A stretch of DNA of 64,000 nucleotides from Lepidostoma basale (Eukaryota > Arthropoda > Insecta > Trichoptera > Lepidostomatidae), in the NCBI GenBank assembly GCA_022606425.2, contig JAHDVF020001045.1, positions 248,001 to 312,000 on the forward strand, read 5' to 3'. The position numbers and the translations under genes are program-made. Shown piece after piece: positions 12,120 to 23,175 of the stretch. How positions within the stretch are numbered: position 1 is the first letter of the stretch; every line of letters begins with the position of its first letter. The notes under the pieces were generated by a model that did not search any database, was not told the origin of the DNA, and was given only the letters and a program-made list of their open reading frames with translations.

Positions 12120-12385
12120 AATGTCTCCTTTTTATGCGGACAAGTCGCAATAAAAACGAGCCCACGGGCCGAGGGCGGCGGACCTTCCTAAAAGGAAATT
12201 CAACTCCTCGTGTAAATTCTGCGTGTCACTACGGAATTATTGTTCCCATAGATCAATTAACGTCCAAGGCGCTCTCCACGGTCGACGTTGTCACCGGGAG
12301 CTCGAGCCCATGCGAACTCCTGGCTCTGTCAGTGATTAAATGTCAACGATTGATAAATCTCCATATTTATAATACAAGTTGTTGA
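12120..12385. other. GC-richer unique island
   Basis: A balanced-composition block without similarity to the repeats here. The 83-codon + frame has no recognisable motif or splice context. It could be regulatory. Confidence 0.25.
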
Positions 12386-12444
12386 AGGAACAATCCAAAT
12401 GAATGCCGTTTCAAAAATTATCTCTAATAGATAGTTATGTTAAA

Positions 12445-13455
12445 GGCATAGGTTTCCAATCTTTTCTGGGCCACCGCCCCCTTTGCAAGAAAAATAAACG
12501 TTCCAACGCCCCCCTCCCATAAAAGTTATTCCAAAAAAGGGTAAATGATTACAATACATACAATAACAAAATAAACCAATATTTAAGTTTAATTTGCTTT
12601 ATTAGTACCTACGTGATTAGCGTGTTTTTTTTTTGTCTTTTTAGACTATATTTTTTTATCTGCCCACGCTCTCTATTTTTTCTGGGTCTTCTACTGCCCC
12701 CCTGAAAGTCTCAAACACCCACAAGGGGGCGTTATCGCCCACTTTGAGAATTTTCTGGACTACCGCCTCATTTACAAGCAAAAAAAATTCCAACGCCCCC
12801 TCTCCCCCAATAGTTATCTTCTTCTTGTCCTGTCACAACTCCGTGGTGCATAGGGCCTTAAGGAGCCTTCTCCACACGACTCTTTCGCATGCCTTATGCC
12901 TAACATCATCCCAAGTGAGGCCTGCTTTGACCTTGTCCTGTAGGGTTCTTTTCCAGGTGGCTCTAGGTTTGCCTCGCTCTTTTCCCCATAGGGGACCAGT
13001 CTAGTGCGCCTTGCAGATCGCCTAGCGATGCAGGCTGGGTTCCGTCTCAGAGTGTGACCGATCTATAGCCATTTGCGTCTAGCGACTTGTTCTCTAATTG
13101 GCTTTTCGCCTGCCATGGTCCAGATAACGGGATTTGACACCGTTTGGGGCCAATAGATCTTGAATATTGAGCTAAAGATCTTAAATAGTTGTACCGAATA
13201 TTAAATAAATATGATTGTACATTATCTATGGTATATAAAAAGTATCAGAAACGTTTATGTTTTGATAGTTTTTTAAATTGTTTATTTGTGGAAATAGTTT
13301 TTCATTAATATGTATTCAAATATATACGTCACGGACGCCCTCCTTGACTGTCTCAACACCCCTCATTTCCCTCTGAATCGACTACCGCTCCCTAGAAATC
13401 AACAGCGACCACCGCTAGGCGACACTACCGTTTCCGTTGAGAACCTGTGGGCTTA
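12445..13455. mobile_element. hAT-like remnant, interrupted
   Basis: It begins cataggtttccaatctttt and ends gttgagaacctgtg, imperfect inverted ends resembling hAT termini. Repeated C-rich tracts (ccaccgcccccttt and similar) lie inside each end. A minus-strand LINE fragment sits at 12824-13110. No transposase frame is visible, and no clean 8-bp duplication was seen. Confidence 0.45.
12824..13110 (-). mobile_element. LINE L-C fragment, 3' end
   Basis: The minus strand encodes a degenerate tail ending RRLLKALCTTEL-like, then a (GAA)n tail at the low-coordinate edge. It matches the + copy at 21540-21772. Its position inside the hAT-like ends suggests a nested insertion. Confidence 0.6.
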
Positions 13456-13459
13456 AGTA

Positions 13460-14045
13460 TATTTAGTTATTCACGGTAAAAAAAATCGTGCAAATATTAA
13501 TATTGTACCTAATTACGTAATTTCGTAAGTGTATTATTAAATTAATTTAATATCTAGAAACGTGGACGCGGCGCCCCTGTCGTGATTTTCTCATAAATAC
13601 CGTCTCTATATAAATTTACTTTTATTTTTATTTGCTAAGATACGGTCTTACTAATATTTCTAATTCAATTGAAATAAATAAGTGCTTGTATGGCATGTCC
13701 ATTTCTTATACGCGATAGAAAATAAGGTGTTTCTCTGTGACAATAAAGAGAGCTCCAAATGTTTTTTGTACTCGCCCATTTCGAGATAGGATAAGGAATA
13801 GATATGTTAAAGCTGTATGTAGTACATCTTTGGAATGGGGAACACGATTTCCCGCTTGTCATTAGCCGAGCCCACAGTCTTTGATGTATACGGGGTAGTT
13901 GTGTAGGGCGGTAGACCTCTGAATTACTTATTCATTGTTTTTATTAGCACTAAAGGGAAAATATGGGATTGTAATAAGACACTATTCTTAGGCTATGATT
14001 TAAAATAACTAATATTGTTCTTCAGTAATAATAATTCATTATCCT
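13460..14045. other. No gene recognised
   Basis: AT-rich sequence with no exon-like frame and no clear element ends. The minus-strand open frame at 13665-13862 has no recognisable motif. Confidence 0.4.
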
Positions 14046-14049
14046 ATAA

Positions 14050-14426
14050 TAATGGTCGGCAAACTTTGGCTCGCGAGCCAAATCGGGTCATGGCTACTAG
14101 GTGCGGCACTTCCACGAACGGCATGTTTAATATATATTTTTAAATATAATGTTTGAGCACAAAAAAAACAATCATACCGGATTTTCCCAAACTTCCCAGG
14201 GTAATGTAAGGGCATTGATAAGATTACACATGACAATATTTAGAATTTGTAATTTTTTAAATATGATTATTACAAATCATAAAATCGAGTTTTATTCAGA
14301 AAACCTAGGTTTAATCGAATTTAAAAAAGCGTAGTTCTTGTAAAGAAATCTGACTCTTAAAATCGATTTAAATCTTTGTACTGCTGATATTTAGCTCTTT
14401 TAACATATGAATTTGCCGACCAATGT
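14050..14426. mobile_element. hAT-like MITE
   Basis: The left end is aatggtcggcaaactttggc, followed by tcgcgagccaaat; the right end is aatttgccgaccaatg. The ggtcggcaaactttggctcgc pattern is typical of hAT termini. The interior of about 350 bases is AT-rich and non-coding. Confidence 0.6.
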
Positions 14427-14529
14427 CCTAAAATATTTCCGATCATATGAAACAGTCGGAGGTAAATCTCACACTACAGTGTTGCTGTCCTCGCGCTTCG
14501 AAATAAAAAATCGAGATGGATTTTAATTT

Positions 14530-14740
14530 AATTTATGTATTTAAACGCGCTAAAATTTCACATTTTAATTAATTGCTGCCAAACTTGCAAAGCAAGCCCG
14601 TACTCAATACTCTGCATAATACTTTTTGTCTGCGGTTTAATTGATTCCGGCCTTTTTCGCAGAATTAATTACTCTGCGTATGGTTTCAATAAATGCAAAC
14701 CCATAAAAGGGATTGGACCGAAACGTGTTAGCTGTCATTT
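14530..14740. other. Unique island with homeobox-like sites
   Basis: Contains several TAATTA/TTAATT cores in an otherwise mixed-composition stretch. This would suit an enhancer, but no functional evidence can be drawn from the sequence alone. Confidence 0.2.
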
Positions 14741-14825
14741 GTCAATGTCGTGACTTATGACTTGAATATTTTTGTTTCACTTCAAAAGGTCGTGTTTGTT
14801 TCGAAAAATAAAACACAATGGTTTT

Positions 14826-15325
14826 ACTTACTTACTTACTTAGACAGCCGTTGTCGTCCACTGTTGAACATATGCCTCCCCCATACTTCTCCACGTATCC
14901 CTATCTTGTGCCTTTTGCATCCAATTGCCAGCAATTCTTGTAATGTCATCGGACCATCATGTGGGGGGTCTCCCTCTGTTTCGTTTGTCTTCGCGGGGTC
15001 TCCACTCTACCACCCTTCTGGTCCATCTATCGTCTACCAATCTGGCAACATGTCCTGCAAATGATCATTTAAGCTTCGCTACCCTTGCGACGACATCTGT
15101 TACTCCCGACCTTCTACGTATTTCAGTATTTCTTTTCCGGTCTGAGAGTCTTACGTGTAGCATGGCTCATTCGTGTTTCCTCTGTGCTACACGGAGTCTC
15201 CTTATGGTCGACTTGGTGAGGGTTAGCGTTTCTGCTCCATATGTCAGTACCGGAAGTACGCATTGATCATACATTTTGCGCTTCAGACACTGGGTAATCT
15301 TACTATTAAAGAACTTCTTCAGATT
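14826..15325 (-). mobile_element. LINE L-D fragment, 3' end
   Basis: The tail (ttac)n lies at the low-coordinate edge, so the element reads on the minus strand. Its decayed translation includes LTYGAETLTLTK-, RLRDRKRNTEIRRR-, VARVAKLKW-, GHVARL-, RGRPP- and AEAYVQQWTT-like segments, the same order as in L-D at 46790. Frameshifts and stops are present. Confidence 0.75.
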
Positions 15326-15329
15326 GCCA

Positions 15330-16715
15330 TGGTTTTATCTGAAGCAATTTTACAAACATTAATGTTAAACGTACGTTTTCTAAAACACTCATTCGGGTAT
15401 TGATTTGTACAAAGATTTATTGCATTTTCGATGGCAAAGCGAATTGCGTCAGAAAGATTACAATTTGCAACACACCGTACAAGCCCGTTCTAACGTATGT
15501 TTCTGTGCAGCGTAGCGTCACAATTTTGACGCAATACGCTGTGTAGTACTTAATGCTAGTTTATTTTTTTAATTGAATTCAGATCCTTTTGTACATCCAT
15601 CCCACAAGTTGCTTTTAATTCATTCAGACGAACTGATTTTATCGCATTTTTAAAGCCCACTCACTACTGATACGTGATAATTAACTCTGCGAATTCCATA
15701 AAAATTGACTAGAAAACCTTGTTTATTTAGTCACAGACTGAATTAGTGATTTAGCATTGAGGCCCATTTAACAGTTTCAGCTGTTCTACATGGTTATTCC
15801 GGATGATCTATATAAACTGATTGTGAGCGACTCGGTAGCTTTAACTGAGTATATTTTTATTTCTGTTAATTTTTTCAATGCTTTATTTATTTAGAAACGA
15901 AATATAAACACGATCACATATTGTATTTTCATGGTCACATCTGATCACATATTGCATGTTGTCATAGTAACGTTTAAGATACAATACTCGTATATAATAT
16001 AGCTAACGTCGATATACTGCCAATTTTAGTGTATTTGACTAACGAAACCGGTCACAGATATAAAAAACTTGATTATGACTTATTTGTCATCTGTTTAGTT
16101 CGAATAGAATGACCAGACTTTTAAAAAAATATAATTGATAACAAATATTATATTATTGGTACAAAAAAACTTTGAAAGGTGTTCTATTTTCGGTGCTTAA
16201 TCCAATTTATTATTTTTTTCTCCAGTATCTACGCTCCTCAAACTGCGTGCTCCTCAAACTGTGTAGTCTAAAAGTCTTCATTGTATATTTAAGATTCTCG
16301 ACGAGTTACGCATAGTCCGGTCCGGTCTAATGGAATCTACCCCACGGAGCATTTTTAAGAAGCTCGCCCGTGAAGAAACTCGTTTTCGCACAAATGTTAG
16401 ATTAATATTAAATTTCCAACTTTGGCATTCTTTTCTGTCTGAGCAATTTTCCCCACGAGATTAAACAGACTTTTTTTTATTCGCCTCTTAATAATTGTAT
16501 CCATTTAAAGAGTTTTCCTGCATTTTCGAATCCCGGCGGCTTGGCAATTTTCCAACTGGAGCGATACTCCCATTTGCATTTAACCAGAAATTTCTTTGCA
16601 ATATTTGATCGTTTTAATTATCTCGGATGCATTGTTTTTTAATCACATAAACACAAATTAAAACTTGTGACGTCATAGATATCAGAGTGCTTAATAATAA
16701 AAACGTATAATTAAA
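15330..16715. other. No gene recognised; possible regulatory island
   Basis: No exon or mobile element is clear. The 16300-16630 part is less AT-rich and unique-looking, with Oct/homeobox-like cores such as atttgcat and ttaatta. It may be regulatory, upstream of TACC or of an unseen gene. Confidence 0.25.
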
Positions 16716-16719
16716 ACTA

Positions 16720-17242
16720 ACTAACTAACCATCACACCGTCTTCTCGAAGAGGTAGGCAGAAAGAATAGACTGCCACACTTTTCTTTCCTGACATATTTC
16801 TCTCGTTTCCTCAACATTCATACATCATGTCATGCACGCGCGTCGATTTCTCTGACTCCTCACATGGCCGACATTCAATATTTGATTTATTTGATCGTGC
16901 CACGTTTTCCCCGGTCTTCCTCTATTTCTGGTTCCATTTAAATCGTTAACATATAATTTTTTTACCATTCTTTCTTCATTCATTCTTTCCATATGTCCAA
17001 ACCATATTAATGATCCTTTCATTATTATGTTCATAACACCATCATTCGCACCGCATTCACTTATTATATTTTCATTCGACACTCTATCATACACATAGTA
17101 TCCACACATGCGTCTAAGAGTTCACATTTCTACTGCATTTATTCTACTTTCATCCTTCTTTTGCCAGTTCCATGCTTCGCTTCCATATATAAGGGTCGGT
17201 ATAAGAACACCATTGTGCACTGCCATTCTAGCTTTTTTGGAC
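16720..17242 (-). mobile_element. LINE L-A copy, GTTA-tailed subfamily
   Basis: On the minus strand it runs from the SKKARMAVHNGVLIPTLIYG codons to the gttagttagtt tail. A 94-codon frame covers NIIMKGSLIWFGHMERMNEE and RNRGRPGKTWHDQINQIL. It is 5'-truncated just upstream of the KARMAVHN codons. Confidence 0.88.
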
Positions 17243-17984
17243 ATATATTTTTAAATCGTATATTTATAAATCGAAATATAATACCGTATCAACTGTGACG
17301 TCATTAATTGCACTGTTTTGTGAAATTTCAAATGTTCGTTTTTTTAAATCACTTTACCACTTGACTTTTATTCCTTTTTCAAGCGTAATATTTACTTTTT
17401 GTTTCGTAATCGACGAAATACACGCGATACATTTTATTGCAAGATTCAAAATGCTCGTGTTTCAAGTATATTCTAAAAATACGCGTAATAAGCAGATCAC
17501 TAGTATTGTGATGATTTTGAATCTGTCCATTTTTTTTCTGTGATTGTAGTCTCCCCGAAGTCTAATATTTTATACTTCCCAAGCTAGTGATGCTAGCATA
17601 GCATTTTAGAGTGTGTTTTTAGTCATTTTATTCGAAATGTTTTACACACTCAATGTCAAGACAGATTTTAGTCATATTAATAAGTCGTATGCATCAGGAT
17701 ATCGAGTGTCTGTTTATTGATTTTTTAATAATCGAGGAAGATACTGATATAATCAATTATTAATATGATGACTTAGTTTGTAAAATATATCGTTTTTAAA
17801 GTGACATTTTGTTTAAAATGCTTATCAATCTTAATTATTTCGTCGTCGATTTGTACTTAATTTTGTTTAGAATAATGGTCGGTTTTGCTTACCGGTTAAC
17901 ACTTTTTTTATGGAGGGGAAATCAATGCAAATCAAATTAAATCGGTTTATTATCTCAACAGACATTACAAACAATATTAAAGTT

Positions 17985-18110
17985 TAAGGCATCTATTGAG
18001 TACAGGTAAAATATAATATATATACAACATAATACCACGAACGCATGAGAGATGGTTCGACATTAGAAAGACAAGATACTTTCTAAAGTCAAGAGTATTT
18101 GTCTTCTGAA
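17985..18110 (-). repeat. Dispersed repeat, partner of 2640-2760
   Basis: The inverted match includes gcatgagagatggttcgac and aagacaagatactttct. The family is unidentified. Another short inverted match links 17730-17770 with 11895-11932. Confidence 0.5.
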
Positions 18111-18359
18111 CGTACTTTCACTAATACGAAAGACATCTATCTATGAGGAGACCACGTTCAGCAGACTAATTGCTCTTCCCACAGTTGTCACCAGAGGCAG
18201 GATGGCAAATTCGTCATGGACACCCAGTCCTCCTGACTGGGTAGAGCCTGGAAACCCCCCTCCTTTTCTTTTACTGCAAATTTGTCTGCTGTTTATAAAC
18301 ACCAATTCTTCTTTTACGTATTGTTTTAACCTTGTTCACCTGATACATTTTTTTCCTAT

Positions 18360-18690
18360 TTTTATAATTTGGTAATGGTAGCCGTCAGCTACGCCCCGCG
18401 AGTAAATTATTATCGAACATCGTCTATTTTCGTCTTCACCGACTATGTGAGGTCACGTACCCAAATTGTGATTAGAGCCCATTAGGTGGCCGAAATTTTC
18501 TCACGAAACTTTGTTTTTTTTTTGTCACATTATCGGAAGGCTGATTACCGTAGTCACCGGCTTGTGTCTGACACTCGTATAAGATTTTTTTATGACGTGC
18601 GGCCACCGCCCATCCGCCCAATATCTATTCGCCAAGGATTTTCATGTTTTATGGCATGTTCCCGCCATTTATCTCTTTAAAATATCGAAA
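18360..18690. other. GC-richer unique island
   Basis: A mixed-composition stretch with no element ends and no convincing exon, about 1 kb upstream of the first recognised TACC exon. It is a possible intronic regulatory region if TACC extends further 5'. Confidence 0.25.
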
Positions 18691-18825
18691 TTACCAATAT
18701 TTCTCCGAAAGTAGATGAATTAGCAACACATTAACCGCTTTAGTGCTATGCTTATTTTGGAAATATGTTATGTATGTATCGTAAATTGCTACAGACACTT
18801 TGTGTTATTAGATTTGAAAAAAGTA

Positions 18826-19137
18826 TGGTATTAAATAGGAAAGGACCACTGTGTTGGTTTGGACATATGGAATGCATGAATTAAGAAAGGGTGGTTAAGA
18901 AAGTATACATTAATTATGTGAATGGAGTATGGAGTCAAGGAAGACCGAGGAAATAATGGCTTGACCAAATTAATACAATTTTAGAGGTTGGCCATTTTAG
19001 AAGTCAGAAGATTCGACATGCGTGTATGATACACTGTATGAATGTGAAGGAAGCTTGAGAGATGTGTCAGGATAGAGTAGTGTGATGGTTCATTGATGCC
19101 TACCCTTCTGGAGAAACAGCATGATGTTTTGTTGGTT
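18826..19137 (+). mobile_element. LINE L-A fragment, GTTT-tailed subfamily
   Basis: Begins at the GPLCWFGHMECMN-like codons and ends catgatgttttgttggttg. Several stops occur, for example in place of the first residues after PRK. It is a decayed copy. Confidence 0.8.
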
Positions 19138-19311
19138 GTTGTTCGTATTCAGTAGTATACAGTATTATAATATTTTAATAGTTCAAATCGCTTAATTTTT
19201 TATTTTAGTTTGTAATTTCCAAAGAATTTTATATTAGTTATTAAGGTTTGTAATTCTCAAAGATTGACTCAAAGGGAAATATTTATTTTTAAAGGGTTAA
19301 CATAACATAAA

Positions 19312-19632
19312 TCGGGTGGTGGTCTAGGGGTTAGAACGCTTGGCTCCTGATCCAGGGGACTTGGGTTCGAGCCTGGACACAACCAGAATCCTTCTTCATA
19401 ATAATAAGCTATTATATTTTCTGCTCATATTGAAGATTGTAATTTTTTATTTTTTTTTAAAAGACTAACATCAAGGATTTATATCAATGATATTCGAATT
19501 CATTTTACAATCTTCAATGTGAGCAGAAAATAGCTCATTATTATGAAGAAGGAATCTGGTCGTGTCCAGGCTTGAACCCATGTCCCCTGGATCAGGAGCC
19601 AAGCGTTCTATCCCCTAGACCACCACCCGGTT
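19312..19632. mobile_element. Foldback element with tRNA-like arms
   Basis: Two arms of about 128 bases (19313-19440 and 19507-19630) are inverted copies, roughly 90 percent identical by eye. They are separated by about 65 AT-rich bases. Each arm starts with a tRNA-like module. In the left arm the A-box-like tggtctagggg is at 19320-19330 and the B box ggttcgagcc at 19364-19373. In the right arm the B box is changed to ggttcaagcc. Motifs are closest to tRNA-Glu-type genes, but the anticodon arm does not fold cleanly, so it is not a functional tRNA. The element ends 93 bases before the TACC exon at 19726. Confidence 0.75.
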
Positions 19633-19725
19633 AAATAAATTCTAATACTATTGATTTAAATCTTTTTAACAAAAACGTTTTAACTTTTTCTTGTTAAATT
19701 AACAATTTTGTTATTATATTTCCAG

Positions 19726-19902
19726 TGTTCAAGGACCCGGCCGCTTTTGATTATTTGCTGGCCCGTGGCACTGGCGGAGGGCAGGATCTGTACAAGGAAA
19801 GCCTCCTGGTGAAGTTTGACCCCCTCTTGGGGACCCGCGGGGCCCTGCCCACGGGGGTCAGGCCGGGCCGCCACGCCCCACACACCCCTCCCAAACTGGA
19901 AG
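19726..19902 (+). CDS. tacc: TACC exon a (KFDPLL motif exon)
   Basis: The exon lies between atatttccag and gtgagtgc. It starts with two bases that finish a split codon (phase 1) and leaves one base at its end. Its 58 full codons start FKDPAAFDYLLARG and include KESLLVKFDPLLGTRG, then a Gly/Pro/Arg-rich linker (TGVRPGRHAPHTPPKLE). In TACC proteins the SL-x-KFDPLL stretch is the best conserved block outside the C-terminal coiled coil, and FKDPxxFD is familiar from insect homologues. The exon is strikingly GC-rich against its introns, as expected for conserved coding DNA. The open frame appears to start at a GTG at 19725, but that is the splice junction and not a start codon. The upstream exon must end in phase 1; I could not find it. 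Confidence 0.93.
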
Positions 19903-20032
19903 GTGAGTGCGCTCTCTTAATTTTCTACTTTTATTGATTTCCATTGTTTTGCCAGATAGAAACAATGTAAGTCTAAAGTGATAGTATTTGACTAGGAAGA
20001 ATGTATGACGGGTTGTGACATAAGTGACCATT

Positions 20033-20225
20033 TTTGTGGCAGAGTGGCAACAACTATAACTGCCACACCAAAGGTCCCGAGTTTGATTGTCTTTGTTCTG
20101 GTGTATAATTCACGTGACAGTAAAATGGTAATCACATGTCATGAGAATCAATATAACGGCTGTACCTTTTAGTCTTGCGCTGTAATGATGTAAAGAGCTA
20201 TTCAACAAAATAATAATTATAAAAA
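20033..20225 (+). mobile_element. tRNA-derived SINE in a TACC intron
   Basis: The head has tgtggcagagtggcaacaac (A-box region) and ccgagtttgatt (a degraded B box). The body has attcacgtgacagtaaaatgg and atgagaatcaatataacggc. It ends gctattcaacaaaataataa. It lies in the sense orientation, 130 bases after exon a. Confidence 0.7.
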
Positions 20226-20261
20226 TAAAAGTGCGAAAGGCGAGAAATTGGAGCATGTCAT

Positions 20262-21152
20262 TATCTGGGAAGTATGTTTATAAATTAGAAATGGAAAAAT
20301 GAAGAAATGTTGGTGCTGGGAACAAAATAAATGGTGCATTCAAAGTCATAACTGCAAATAGAAATATTATATCCACTGAAGCAAAGATAGCATTATATTA
20401 TGGAGTTCTAGTACCAAGCCTTATGGGAGTGTAGCTTGGAGCTGGCAATAGAAGGATGGAAAGTAGGATAAATACCGTAGAAATGAGATTACTGAGAAGG
20501 ATGAGCGGGAAAATGATGTAATACGTGGTGCATCATGAGTTCTTGCCACAGGGTAGAACGGTCAATAAGGAATATTACCTGCAAGTTATGCGCAAGTTGT
20601 GCGAAGCAATCCGCCAGAAACGCCTGGATTTGTGGAAGAACAAAAATTGGCTTTTGGATCATGATAACGCCCCTGCTCACGCATCGTTGCTTGTGCGCGA
20701 ATTTTTGGCCAAAAACAAAACACACTAATAATACCACAGCCACCGTATTCCCCAGATCTGGCCCCCTGTGACTTTCTTGTTCCCAGAACTGAAGAGGCCC
20801 ATGAAAGGACAACGCTACGCTACGATTGAGGAGATAAAGACGGCATCGAAGGAGGAGCTGAACAAAATCACAAAAAATGATTTTTTGAAGTGATTCGACG
20901 ATTGGAAAAAACGTTGGCACAAGTGTATAATATCTGTGGGGATTACTTTGAAGGGGACAAAATAGATATTCATGAATAAATAAATAATTTTTGAAAAAAA
21001 TTTGCGATACTTTTTGAACATACCTTGTATACGTAAGATAGTCAAATTGACGAGCGTCGCAGTGTTTGAAATTAGAGGAAGCTAGAGAGGTATATCAACA
21101 GCAACCCATCATCACCACCTATCCCTTTGGAGACACAGCGTAATGGTTTGTT
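20262..21152 (+). mobile_element. LINE L-A copy split by a mariner remnant
   Basis: The 5' part (20262-20520) covers the SMFINxxEMEK, VGAGNKINGAFKVI and YGVLVPSLMG-like codons. A mariner fragment follows. The 3' part resumes at about 21060 with LEEAREV-like codons and ends gtaatggtttgtttgtt (GTTT subfamily). The L-A segment encoding GWFGHMERM to RACMTRC is missing, so a deletion accompanied or followed the mariner event. Confidence 0.8.
20521..21029 (+). pseudogene. Mariner transposase, 3' half, broken
   Basis: Starts mid-gene at VHHEFLPQGRTVNKEYYLQV. It continues with NWLLDHDNAPAHASLLVREF and then, after a frameshift, CDFFLFPELKRPMKGQRYAT. HDNAPAH and the CD of CDFFLF are mariner (DD34D) catalytic-site motifs. 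Further on come a premature stop (after KNDFLK) and the end cgatactttttgaacatacc, which is a mariner-type inverted repeat. The 5' half, with the DNA-binding domain and first catalytic Asp, is absent, so it cannot transpose on its own. Confidence 0.85.
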
Positions 21153-21539
21153 TGTTAATAAACAAGGTTTTGACTCAAGGAATTCCCCGGAGTATATCTT
21201 GTATCTTGACCCAATTAGGTAATTCTCACAGCAGCTCGCTGACTCTTGTTTCATTCTTGTTATTAGATCACAACCTTGTAAAAACTGAACCGTTCCGGCT
21301 GCATTTTGTTATTGGATATGGTGTTGGATGTCACAAGTGCATATCATATGACAACAGTTTAACCCATTAACTAGCAAATAGATTTTTATTCGATTTTTTT
21401 CTAAATAATAATAACAAAAATCCTTCTTTTCAAGATTTATTCTCTAGATAAGTTTAAGAAAAAAAATGAGTTTATGTTTTTTGGGATCTCAATAAACATC
21501 CCGAGATTCCAAAAAACATATTGCTACTAAATGTGAACC

Positions 21540-21772
21540 CAGCCTACATCGCTCAGGGCGCACTAGACTGGTTCACTTTGGGGAGAAAAAGGATATGAGG
21601 CAGACCTAGAACCGCCTGGAGAAGAGGCCTTGTAGGACGAGGTTAAAGCAGCAGGCCTCACTTGGGATGATGTTAGGCATCAGGCATGCGATAGAATCAT
21701 GTGGAGAAGGTTCATTGAGGGCCTATGCACCGCGGAGGTGTGACAAGACAAAAAGAAGAAGAAGAAGACTAA
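21540..21772 (+). mobile_element. LINE L-C fragment, 3' end
   Basis: The translation holds GLTWDDVRHQACDRIMWRRF and then EGLCTAEV with a stop, followed by a (gaa)n tail. It matches the minus copy at 12824-13110. It sits in the TACC intron in sense orientation. Confidence 0.7.
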
Positions 21773-22564
21773 CTGTGAAAATCTTCTCAATTCTTTTAAT
21801 ATGAGTTTACTTTGATCACTTCAGAGTATTGTAGAATTGAAAATAATAATATAGGTTTTTAACAGAAGGAAAATATTTCCCAATTGATATTTCTTCATGT
21901 TCCTATAGACCCAGGTTAATATTACCTGCAAAATTTAATATAAATAAAATTAAAAAAAATATTTGTCAATGTAATAAATAATTCAGAAGAAGTATGTCAA
22001 TACATTAGTTTTGGTGTTTATTCAACATAATCAGTTTTCAAGCGCCCAATTAAGGTTTAAATATATTATATTATTAAATTAAATTGCAAATTCTTTTCAT
22101 TTTTCATTCAATGTTTTATTTTATTTTTTTATTCAACACTTTTTTTCTTGTGGTGTGCATTTTTAGAGTTAATTATTTTTACAGTTTGTCAATTGGGTAC
22201 ATATCAACTCTTTTTAAAAATAGTGTTAAAGGTTAATACAGTTTTTGACCTTAAAAAAGGGCTACAAAAATCTTTTATTACCGTGATAAATGTGAAAATA
22301 TATTTATTTTTATTAGGTGTTATGGGACATAAGAAACGTCCCTCGTAGGTCATTGAATTTTATAAATCACCTTATGTGTTAATCTTCTTCTTCTTCGTGT
22401 TAATGGCAAGCTAGTCTTACATATATATTAAGAATTATATTTAAAATGACATATTATCTTCTATTTCATTTGCCACTATGGTGGAAGGTTTGGTCGACTT
22501 TGTGTCGTCTACATGTCAACAAAAAGGAGCAAACAATGATGTTAAGATGTTGTAATGATTTCAG

Positions 22565-22655
22565 AAGATGCAAGCACTGCTAGCGGCCTAGCAGAAAGTT
22601 GCAGCTCTGACTCCAGCCTGTGCACCAGCAATTCGGAGCAGGCTAAAATATTGGG
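22565..22655 (+). CDS. tacc: TACC exon b (Ser-rich linker)
   Basis: Acceptor tgatttcag, donor gtaattta. The exon enters in phase 1 (joining G to AA to give Glu) and leaves two bases (GG). It encodes DASTASGLAESCSSDSSLCT and then SNSEQAKIL, an acidic, Ser-rich linker expected to be disordered and open to phosphorylation. At 91 bases the exon is short and has no independent domain signature. It is supported by its splice sites, by phase agreement on both sides and by a base composition far from the flanking introns. A Ser/Asp-rich stretch after the KFDPLL block is usual in TACC proteins. Confidence 0.8.
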
Positions 22656-22694
22656 GTAATTTATTTATTCTATTATTGTTCACTAACTTTAATA

Positions 22695-22990
22695 TTAAGG
22701 ATCATTAAGATGGTTTGGACACATGGAAAGAATTAATGAAGAAAGAATGGTAAAATAGGTATAAGTTAACGATGTAAATGGAACTAGAAAAAGAGGAAGA
22801 CCGAGGAAAATGTGACACGATCAAATAAATCAAACATTGAATGTCGGCCACGTGAGGAGTCAGAGGAATCGACGCGCATGCATGACACGATGTATGAATG
22901 TTGAGGAAGCGAGAAAAATATTTCAGGAAAGAAAAGTGTGGCAGTCCATTTTTTCTGGCTACCCCTTCAGAGAGACGGCGTGATGGTTAG
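22695..22990 (+). mobile_element. LINE L-A fragment in a TACC intron
   Basis: Begins at the SLRWFGHMERIN-like codons only 40 bases after exon b. It ends gtgatggttagttat (GTTA subfamily). Frames are broken by stops near the VKX-VND and RPRKMX positions. A SINE-like element follows directly. Confidence 0.82.
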
Positions 22991-22991
22991 T

Positions 22992-23175
22992 TATATTTAT
23001 TTTGTGAACGTTGGATGATCGAAGTGTGCGCGAAAGATGCCTATTGGTGGCGATGAGGTTCGCAACCCATAACAACGCGTCTCCCGCGGGGGAAAAATGA
23101 GAAGGATGGAGTGCTGCATCGGTAAAAGTGTGGCAGTCCATTCTTTCTGCCTACCCCTTCGGAGAGACGGCATGA
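22992..23175 (+). mobile_element. SINE-like element with L-A 3' tail
   Basis: Body: ttattttgtgaacgttgg, cctattggtggcgatgaggt, then the short box ggttcgcaacccat. The last about 55 bases (gtggcagtccattctttctg onward) equal the L-A 3' end, finishing ggagagacggcatga. It abuts an L-A copy, so insertion into or next to the parent 3' end is likely. Confidence 0.75.

Noticed and set aside
19320..19385. Functional tRNA gene
   Set aside because: A and B boxes are present, but the anticodon loop would have eight bases and the acceptor stem does not pair. It is part of a repeat arm.
19725..19937. GTG-started gene at 19725
   Set aside because: The GTG is the splice junction (cag|tg); the coding stretch is an internal TACC exon and the last codons of the frame are intron.
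20489..20920. 143-codon minus-strand frame
   Set aside because: It is the antisense of the mariner transposase remnant, whose + strand carries the recognisable catalytic motifs.
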